Assembly (NCBI GenBank): GCA_964517875.1
Contig: CAZFEU010000045.1
Coordinates: 1-18,980 of the forward strand
Direction of reading: 5' to 3'
Source: JAJPXC01 sp964517875
Lineage (GTDB): Bacteria > Bacteroidota > Bacteroidia > Bacteroidales > Muribaculaceae
DNA: 18,980 nucleotides
The notes under the pieces are model-generated. The model saw only the letters and a program-made list of their open reading frames with translations, had not been told where the DNA came from and made no database searches. The position numbers and the translations under genes are program-made. Positions within the stretch are counted from its first letter, which is position 1; every line of letters begins with the position of its first letter. Shown in pieces: positions 13,443-18,980 of the stretch.

Positions 13443-14538
13443 GATCGCGCATCACCGAATCCGAACGCAGCCAACAACTCGGAGGAATAAACAAACGGCC
13501 ACCCTCACTGACCAGCATCCCGGAAGCGAGGTGTGGCCGCGCATCTTTCATTATTTCTTCAGCGAGCGCACTACCCCAGCCGTCAACAACCTCTTGCATA
13601 GTCAATCCTTCTGTAGTGCGCAAGCGGGTGATGATCAAATCATTTAGTCTATCTAACTCCCCCTCATCATCCAATTCATATGCAAATTTACCCTGTGATA
13701 TCGCCGACAGATAACCCTTGATTGATGATGGATTGAAACGCCGGATATTACCATCATATGAATGGGCTCCAGGACCAAGCCCTATATATGGCAAACCGAT
13801 CCAATAGTTGGAATTATGCACAGCCTTACATCCGGCCTGAGCAAAATTCGATACCTCATAATGCTCATAACCTTCCTCTGCTGTACGTTCACACAAATAT
13901 TTGTACATTTCATATACCAACTCCTCGAAAGCCTCCTCTACTTTGTGCGCTTCCAGCATAGCCCACAGGCGTGTTCCTTGCTCGTAGCTCAACAGATAGG
14001 CCGACAAATGATGAGGGCGCAACGACAGGATACCATCAAGCGATCTGCGCCATGAATGTAATGTCTGTTGGGGCAGGCCATAAATAAGGTCAACACTCAC
14101 ATTTAATCCAGCCGCCATCAGCATCTCAGCCTTTGCAAGTGCTTCAGCCGACGAATGTCGCCTACCTATGAATCTCAACTGGTTATCATCGAGCGTTTGC
14201 ACCCCCATGCTCACTCTATTGAATCCAAGCAACTTAACACCTTCAATCCATCCAGGCGTAACGTCCTCCGGATTACACTCTATCGTCGATTCCGTCCAGT
14301 CTACACGACCAATCCCGCGTATAAGCTCATACAACTTATCAACCGGCAATAGCGATGGAGTACCTCCGCCCACATACAATGTCGAGGGAGTCTCAACAAT
14401 TTCATGCTTGCGCATTTCCCACTCCTTGACAAGCGCACTGATGAGCTGATCCAGACTATCCCTACGAGGTGTCGAATAAAAGTCACAATAAGCACACTTG
14501 GAGTGGCAGTATGGGATATGGATATACACCCCGCTCAT
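13426..14538 (-). CDS. hemW: Radical SAM heme chaperone HemW (formerly HemN-like)
   Basis: A 370-residue radical SAM protein. The cluster motif C11-x3-C15-x2-C18 sits in PYCHSKCAYCDFYS. GGGTPS (57-62) and ECNPED (87-92) are SAM-binding elements, and GLPQQT (154-159), YEVSNFA (227-233) and HNSNYW (241-246) are typical of HemW. True HemN has another cysteine after the cluster (CxxxCxxCxC), whereas here Phe follows Cys18, which supports heme delivery rather than coproporphyrinogen oxidation. The start ATG overlaps the stop of the upstream nuclease by 4 nt, so it is translated with it. It is the last gene of the operon holB - nuclease - hemW, and its 3' end overlaps the DUF3737 gene without room for a separate terminator. 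Confidence 0.95.
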   Translation of the reverse strand: MSGVYIHIPYCHSKCAYCDFYSTPRRDSLDQLISALVKEWEMRKHEIVETPSTLYVGGGTPSLLPVDKLYELIRGIGRVDWTESTIECNPEDVTPGWIEGVKLLGFNRVSMGVQTLDDNQLRFIGRRHSSAEALAKAEMLMAAGLNVSVDLIYGLPQQTLHSWRRSLDGILSLRPHHLSAYLLSYEQGTRLWAMLEAHKVEEAFEELVYEMYKYLCERTAEEGYEHYEVSNFAQAGCKAVHNSNYWIGLPYIGLGPGAHSYDGNIRRFNPSSIKGYLSAISQGKFAYELDDEGELDRLNDLIITRLRTTEGLTMQEVVDGWGSALAEEIMKDARPHLASGMLVSEGGRLFIPPSCWLRSDSVMRDLIRVL

Positions 14539-17471
14539 GACTCACGGTCGCAGATAGTGGTGAATTTGCAATAGCGACAGGCATGTTGATCGGGGGTTGA
14601 GCGGAATGGTACATTTTTGTCGAAAAGCTCCTTCATCCTCTCACTAAGGCCATCTATGAACTCTGAATTGAAATCGCGAATATCATTCACCTGAGTCTTA
14701 CTAATTTCAAGCGGTGTGATAGGTGTGTTACCCATCTTTCCTACAAGATACACCATCGGTTGTATAGGGCCGAAGTATTTCTTATTAAGTGCATAGGCAT
14801 TTGCATACAGGAAAATCTGGAGAAAGCATTTCTGATGGTTCTCATTGCCTGTTTCAAACATCTGATCCATATTATCGATCGATGTCTTGTCACTACCGGT
14901 TTTGTAGTCCGTCACTCTGATCGTGCCGTCGCTAAGCCTGTCAACCCTATCAATTTTCCCCTTTAAGTTAATCTCCAACCCCGGTGCAAGTTTCAGTCGG
15001 CAAGGATATGATTGTTCGGCAGCGACAAATGTAAACGGCGCCAATGCCTTCTCACGGCTGAACATCGTCTTCACGATTTTCACCATCATCTCTCCTAAAA
15101 TTCTATCCTCCCCAATGAGTTGATCGTAACAATCTTCTCCGCGCTTTAGATAATGCTCATTGATTGTTCTGGTCACCTCCCGCTCTATAACACGCGAATC
15201 CTTGATCATATCATCGAGAGCCGACTCAGTTATCTCAACCTCATCTCTACCATCCGGCACACGAGCTTGATAAAGATGTTGAACCACCTCATGAAGCACA
15301 TTGCCGAATGTACCCTCATCCATGTAGTCGGTCATTTCATTGTCCACCCTGTAGTTTTTCACATACTCCAGGTAGAATTCGAGCGGACATTTCACATACT
15401 TATCGATTGCCGATGGAGACAAGTATCGTCCGGAAGTCGGGTCGAGGTAAACTTTTAGTGCTTTCATGTCATCGTCCGACTTTTCCACAGTGATATTACG
15501 CGGCTCAACGGCCATAGCCCTGTATGATCGCATTATACGCTTCACATCCTCCTCCGGATAGAGATATAGCAGCTGAGTGAGGTAGCGCGACATCTCGCCG
15601 CTTTTGATGCCCGACGTACGCGTATCATACAGTAGGTACACACGCTTAGCTCTGGCAATCAGGCGATAGAAATAATATGCGAAGATGCTCTCCTGAAACT
15701 CAATTGTGGCCATGCCATAGGCACGTCGCAGATTGTTGGGTATGAATGTAGGGGCATAATGGCGGCTGGGAAATACACGCTCATTCATCGACGGAATAAT
15801 GATATTGTCGAAATCAAGTGCGCGTGTTTCAAGTACACCCATCACCTGAAGCCCTTTCAACGGCTCACCCACAAAGTTGACCGATTCTCCGGCAAGTGTA
15901 CGATCAAGCAGGTTAAAGAATGTTTTCTCCGACATCTCCACAGCATATAGTGAGCTCAAATGACGCAGTCGGTTCACTCCTTCACTGTAACGTTTCACAA
16001 ATCCCACTTCTACCTCTCCGGCACCTAAGCGGGTCATATTTTCAAGCAACCACGAGCTAAGCTGGGATGCGTAATCGAATACCTGTTCGGGATTACGGGG
16101 ATTGTAAACTGGAGCAAATACCGGTGCCAGGTCAGGCCACCCATCCATCGCAAACTTTGAGCCCAGATTATAGATATGATTTGTGTTAATCTCATCCACC
16201 AGCGCCCGGCACGCCTCAGGGGCTATCGACCTTAGCAACGGATGCGACAATACAGCAAAAACATGCTCATAATAATATGCTCGGTCGCCATGCAGATTGC
16301 GAGCCTTTGACTGCATCAACACGATATTCGACATCAAAGCCGCCACCGGAGTATGCCGCAGCGGAAATCCCATAGTCACGTTTATATTGGCAAACGTTGA
16401 CGGTATTGAATGAAGCATTGGCACCAACAATTGCTCATCGGGGAGAACAACCGCCGTACGCATCTCTTCATCATCACCCATTCGGGAGTCCGCAGCACGT
16501 AGCTCAGCCAATATATCCCCTGCCCGTTTGGCTTGTCCCACATTTGAGGGAATACCCTCTATCACAATCTCGCCGAAATGAGTTATTGGCTCGTTGGCCA
16601 CTGGATAAATCGACTTAAAGCGGCTTACATATTCGTTGAGAAATCTTGTAGCCTTATTGAATCGGTTGCTGAAAGCTGGTGATGCGTAATCCCAATAGAA
16701 GTCGGCCACACCCCTTTGCTGCAATATTTCAAAAATGCGTATTTCAGATGTCGAAAGAACGTTGAACCCAATAAATACATACCGCCGATATGGCAACTCA
16801 TCGGCCGACATTTCCTTGAGTCGAGCCACAGCTTTGCGGTAAGCCATGCCATTGTAGGCAAGCCCCAGCTGCATCAGTCGCTCATTAAAACGATTGTATA
16901 GATCGAGCATTATATGCCATAGGCGTATGAATCGCTCTGACACAGGGTTTCCTTCACCCTTAGTGATATGTTTCCAAAAATCATCTACGTCATCGGTCTG
17001 TATATTCACATCCCCCCAATACTTGCGTATCACGGCTATTTGCTCTTCCGACAGGTAATTTGACTGTAGATCCTTGAGGTCACTGATGTTGCGGAACAGC
17101 TGCGATGCGTCAACCAAGTATCGGTCTACATCATTGAAGTCATTGAGTATCACATCACCCCAATACACAAATCGGTCAAACTCCATTATATCCTTGCCGT
17201 GACCCCGCTCCGCCATCACCTCGCAATACACATTGTAGAGCATGAACAGTAGCTCCAGGCGGGTAGCTTCAACCTCCTGGGTTAGATCCATCACAAACTC
17301 ATTAATTGTGGTGAGCTTGGGCTGGAGCGATGCCGCGTCCGACAATTTTCGCATATAGTTTGCGAAAAATAGCCCGCTTCGTTTATTGGGAAAGACAAAG
17401 CAATAGTCCATCATCGCCCCACTCTCATGGGCCACATAAGCCCGGGCTATCTGTTGCAGAAAGGCTTCCAT
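14535..17471 (-). CDS. AddB-like protein with PD-(D/E)XK nuclease and Fe-S cluster motif
   Basis: A 978-residue protein of the AddB/RexB-like superfamily, expected to take part in double-strand-end resection and recombinational repair. The N-terminal two thirds look like a decayed superfamily-1 helicase: no Walker A GxxGxGK(T/S) was found, the start being YCFVFPNKRSGLFFANYMRK. The C-terminal RecB-type nuclease shows His727 (GNVLHEVVQHLY), Asp841 (KGKIDRVD) and Asp855-x-Lys857 (VTDYKTG). Four cysteines for a 4Fe-4S cluster bracket it: Cys695 (KYVKCPLEFYLEYVKNY) and Cys965, 968 and 974 (ACRYCKFTTIC). The start ATG at 17471 lies 11 nt after the holB stop. The expected helicase partner (AddA/RecB-like) is not in this window. 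I leave the symbol blank because AddB identity without the partner is an inference. Confidence 0.85.
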   Translation of the reverse strand: MEAFLQQIARAYVAHESGAMMDYCFVFPNKRSGLFFANYMRKLSDAASLQPKLTTINEFVMDLTQEVEATRLELLFMLYNVYCEVMAERGHGKDIMEFDRFVYWGDVILNDFNDVDRYLVDASQLFRNISDLKDLQSNYLSEEQIAVIRKYWGDVNIQTDDVDDFWKHITKGEGNPVSERFIRLWHIMLDLYNRFNERLMQLGLAYNGMAYRKAVARLKEMSADELPYRRYVFIGFNVLSTSEIRIFEILQQRGVADFYWDYASPAFSNRFNKATRFLNEYVSRFKSIYPVANEPITHFGEIVIEGIPSNVGQAKRAGDILAELRAADSRMGDDEEMRTAVVLPDEQLLVPMLHSIPSTFANINVTMGFPLRHTPVAALMSNIVLMQSKARNLHGDRAYYYEHVFAVLSHPLLRSIAPEACRALVDEINTNHIYNLGSKFAMDGWPDLAPVFAPVYNPRNPEQVFDYASQLSSWLLENMTRLGAGEVEVGFVKRYSEGVNRLRHLSSLYAVEMSEKTFFNLLDRTLAGESVNFVGEPLKGLQVMGVLETRALDFDNIIIPSMNERVFPSRHYAPTFIPNNLRRAYGMATIEFQESIFAYYFYRLIARAKRVYLLYDTRTSGIKSGEMSRYLTQLLYLYPEEDVKRIMRSYRAMAVEPRNITVEKSDDDMKALKVYLDPTSGRYLSPSAIDKYVKCPLEFYLEYVKNYRVDNEMTDYMDEGTFGNVLHEVVQHLYQARVPDGRDEVEITESALDDMIKDSRVIEREVTRTINEHYLKRGEDCYDQLIGEDRILGEMMVKIVKTMFSREKALAPFTFVAAEQSYPCRLKLAPGLEINLKGKIDRVDRLSDGTIRVTDYKTGSDKTSIDNMDQMFETGNENHQKCFLQIFLYANAYALNKKYFGPIQPMVYLVGKMGNTPITPLEISKTQVNDIRDFNSEFIDGLSERMKELFDKNVPFRSTPDQHACRYCKFTTICDRES

Positions 17472-17482
17472 ACTCGTTGCTA

Positions 17483-18601
17483 TTACTGCTTGATAAGGAT
17501 AATCATTCTTATGGCCAGGTCAAAAAGCACTATTTTGGGATTAGCATTACCACCCACATCGGTGAGCGCCATCTCCATCTGCTCAATGATCTTCTCCACG
17601 TTTCGTTCATTTATGAAGCGTGCAAATCGCTGGCTGAACTCCTCCTCATGCCGGTTAAGGTAGGTGATTTCGGGAATCTTCAGCCTGTATATGAAATTCT
17701 CACGCACGAGGCGCATGCTATAGCGCAGAAATTGCATCACACCCTCGCGCTTCAGGTCAGCCACTTCCGTAGCCCAATCTTTCATCCCCTTAACGTTGCG
17801 GGCGTAGGCCAAACGCATCATCTGTTTGAAATACTCCAGCTGCTCCCTTCGCTGCGATGTCAAGTCGAGCTGGCGTCGGGCTTCAAGCACCGACCCATTG
17901 GCGATATGAGCCACAGCCAGCGCATCGGCATGGTCCAGTCCATTTTCCCGCTCAAGCAGGCTGGCCAGTAAGTCGTCAGGCAGGCGCTTCACCTCTATGC
18001 GCTGAGTACGCGAGTAGATTGTGGGGAGTATCTTGTCGGCTTCATTGGCCACCATCACTATTCGCGTGTCGGCGAAAGGCTCCTCGATAAGTTTTAGCAA
18101 TTTATTGGCCGCGCCCTCGTTCATACGCTCAGGGAGCCACATCAGCACCACCTTGTAGCGCGAGCTATGGGCGGTGAAATTGAGCTTACGCAGCAGGTCG
18201 TTGCTCTCCGACACATAAATCACAGGCTGGCCGTCGGCTTTGCCGAGCTCCTTCTGCCATTCAGCGAAATCCATGTAGGGTGATTCGTTGAGAAATTGCT
18301 GCCACTCGCTGCTGTAGTCGTCCGACACCGGGTCCGACTTCTTCTTTATCACCGGATATGAGAAGATCGTATCGATATGATTGAACGACTGGTGTTGCAA
18401 GCATGACGCGCACCGTCCGCACGAGTCACCATCCGTTGGGTTCTCGCAGTGTATATACTGAGCCAAAGCCCTGGCAAGCATAAACTTGCCCAAACCTGCC
18501 GGTCCTTGCAGCAGCAATGCATGGGGTAGACGGTCGCTGTCGACCATCGCACGCAACCTCTCCTTTACCGACTCATGCCCGGGTATATCGCTAAATTTCA
18601 T
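17483..18601 (-). CDS. holB: DNA polymerase III delta-prime (clamp-loader) subunit
   Basis: About 372 residues. It is part of the clamp loader that places the beta sliding clamp on DNA. The AAA+ module shows the P-loop GPAGLGK near residues 33-39, a zinc-binding set with a Cys near 52 followed by SCGRCASC, the segment NKLLKLIEEPFADTRIVMV (sensor/Walker B region) and SRTQRIEV in the place of the SRC motif. The C-terminal half is helical. The frame could start one codon earlier at a GTG (18604), but the ATG at 18601 (MKFSDIPGHE) is preferred. It is the first gene of the operon. The Bacteroidetes protein is longer in its middle (around SYPVIKKKSDPVSDDYSSEW) than the E. coli subunit. Confidence 0.92.
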   Translation of the reverse strand: MKFSDIPGHESVKERLRAMVDSDRLPHALLLQGPAGLGKFMLARALAQYIHCENPTDGDSCGRCASCLQHQSFNHIDTIFSYPVIKKKSDPVSDDYSSEWQQFLNESPYMDFAEWQKELGKADGQPVIYVSESNDLLRKLNFTAHSSRYKVVLMWLPERMNEGAANKLLKLIEEPFADTRIVMVANEADKILPTIYSRTQRIEVKRLPDDLLASLLERENGLDHADALAVAHIANGSVLEARRQLDLTSQRREQLEYFKQMMRLAYARNVKGMKDWATEVADLKREGVMQFLRYSMRLVRENFIYRLKIPEITYLNRHEEEFSQRFARFINERNVEKIIEQMEMALTDVGGNANPKIVLFDLAIRMIILIKQ

Positions 18602-18617
18602 CACAAATATTTTATTG

Positions 18618-18625
18618 CAAAAATA
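18618..18625 (-). promoter_or_regulatory. -7 box of the holB operon
   Basis: On the minus strand TATTTTTG matches TAnnTTTG. The start would be near 18611, leaving a leader of only about 10 nt before the ATG, so the transcript could be almost leaderless. The -33 region (TGTGG) is a poor match. Confidence 0.5.
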
Positions 18626-18669
18626 GCAATTTTCAGCGTATATCCCACACTCTAATATTCAAGAAATAG

Positions 18670-18698
18670 CATCGCCCGGGGCGGGGCCTCGGGCGATG
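18670..18698 (-). terminator. Probable terminator of the response-regulator gene
   Basis: CATCGCCCG (18670-18678) and CGGGCGATG (18690-18698) form a perfect 9-bp GC-rich stem with an 11-nt loop, 23 nt after the regulator's stop. On the transcribed strand the stem is followed by CTATTTCTTG, moderately U-rich. It separates the regulator from the holB promoter. Confidence 0.65.
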
Positions 18699-18721
18699 GG
18701 ATATATGGTGAATAGAGATTG

Positions 18722-18980
18722 TTACTTCGACGACGATTCAACTTCGGGAGCAATGAGCTTGTACCCTTTGCCGTGGATGTTGATAATCTCAATCGACGGG
18801 TCATCTTTAAGATGCTTGCGCAGCTTGGTGATGTACACGTCCATCGAACGTGCATTGAAGTAGTTGTCGTCAATCCATATCGTCTTGAGGGCGAAGTTAC
18901 GCTCAAGAATCTCATTGACGTGAGCACATAGGAGCGACAACAGCTCTGACTCCTTGGTGGTGAGCTTGGTCACCTTGTCG
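18722..18980 (-). CDS. rprY: OmpR/PhoB-type response regulator, C-terminal DNA-binding domain (probably RprY), partial
   Basis: Eighty-five codons of the C-terminal end are present and the frame is open to the window edge, so the receiver domain lies outside. The winged-helix domain is complete from KLTTKESELLSLLCAHVNE through the recognition-helix region NARSMDVYITKLRKHLKDDP to the wing INIHGKGYKLIAPE. ALKTIWIDDNYFNARSMDVY is the wording I associate with Bacteroides RprY, the partner of the sensor kinase RprX. A GTG at 18973 could be mistaken for a start, but the codons before it (Asp-Lys) are in frame with the same domain. The OmpR-family call is firm; the RprY call rests on resemblance. 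Confidence 0.8.
   Translation of the reverse strand, partial: DKVTKLTTKESELLSLLCAHVNEILERNFALKTIWIDDNYFNARSMDVYITKLRKHLKDDPSIEIINIHGKGYKLIAPEVESSSK

Noticed and set aside
17330..17971. 213-codon frame opposite the holB / nuclease junction
   Set aside because: It runs antisense across two confident genes and their junction and has no recognisable motif.

Overview
The window looks like a chromosomal segment of a Bacteroidales bacterium, probably of the Muribaculaceae type. The signs are several upstream regions with the Bacteroidetes -7 motif TAnnTTTG, weak or absent Shine-Dalgarno sequences, secreted proteins cleaved before Gln, a Bacteroidetes-type OmpA, an RprY-type response regulator and a Bacteroidetes/eukaryote-like CarB. 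The family assignment is an inference from general resemblance; no rRNA or other marker is present to settle it.

Layout. 1-357 holds the 5' part of groES (minus strand, leaving the window) behind a sigma-54-like promoter. 358-4656 is the pyrimidine/arginine operon carA-carB (minus). 4938-8016 is an AT-rich accessory block on the plus strand: three intact but unrecognised secreted or lipoprotein genes, a truncated signal-peptide ORF, an 826-bp gene-free stretch packed with inverted repeats, and two direct copies of a 61-bp gene tail. 8110-8859 is an NfsA-like nitroreductase (minus). 9015-12475 is a transketolase and an OmpA-like outer-membrane protein (plus), closed by a strong terminator. 12597-13442 is a DUF3737 beta-helix protein (plus), whose 3' end overlaps that of the opposing operon holB - addB-like nuclease - hemW (13426-18601, minus). 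The window ends in the DNA-binding domain of an OmpR-family regulator, probably RprY (minus).

How the genes work together. carA and carB encode the two subunits of carbamoyl-phosphate synthase. holB, the PD-(D/E)XK nuclease and hemW are tightly packed (11-nt gap, 4-nt overlap) and almost certainly cotranscribed, although their roles (clamp loading, DNA-end repair, heme trafficking) differ. The core genes are ordinary.

The part worth attention is 4938-8016. Its genes match no family I can name. Two of them are followed by the same 61-bp tail, which carries synonymous differences and so looks like the end of a once-coding multicopy gene. Its gene-free centre consists of two separate long fold-back elements plus a run of small hairpins whose stem sequences differ while their shape is kept. 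It looks like a recombination-prone locus where small secreted-protein genes are swapped or eroded. No integrase, transposase, tRNA, CRISPR array or rRNA was seen in the window.
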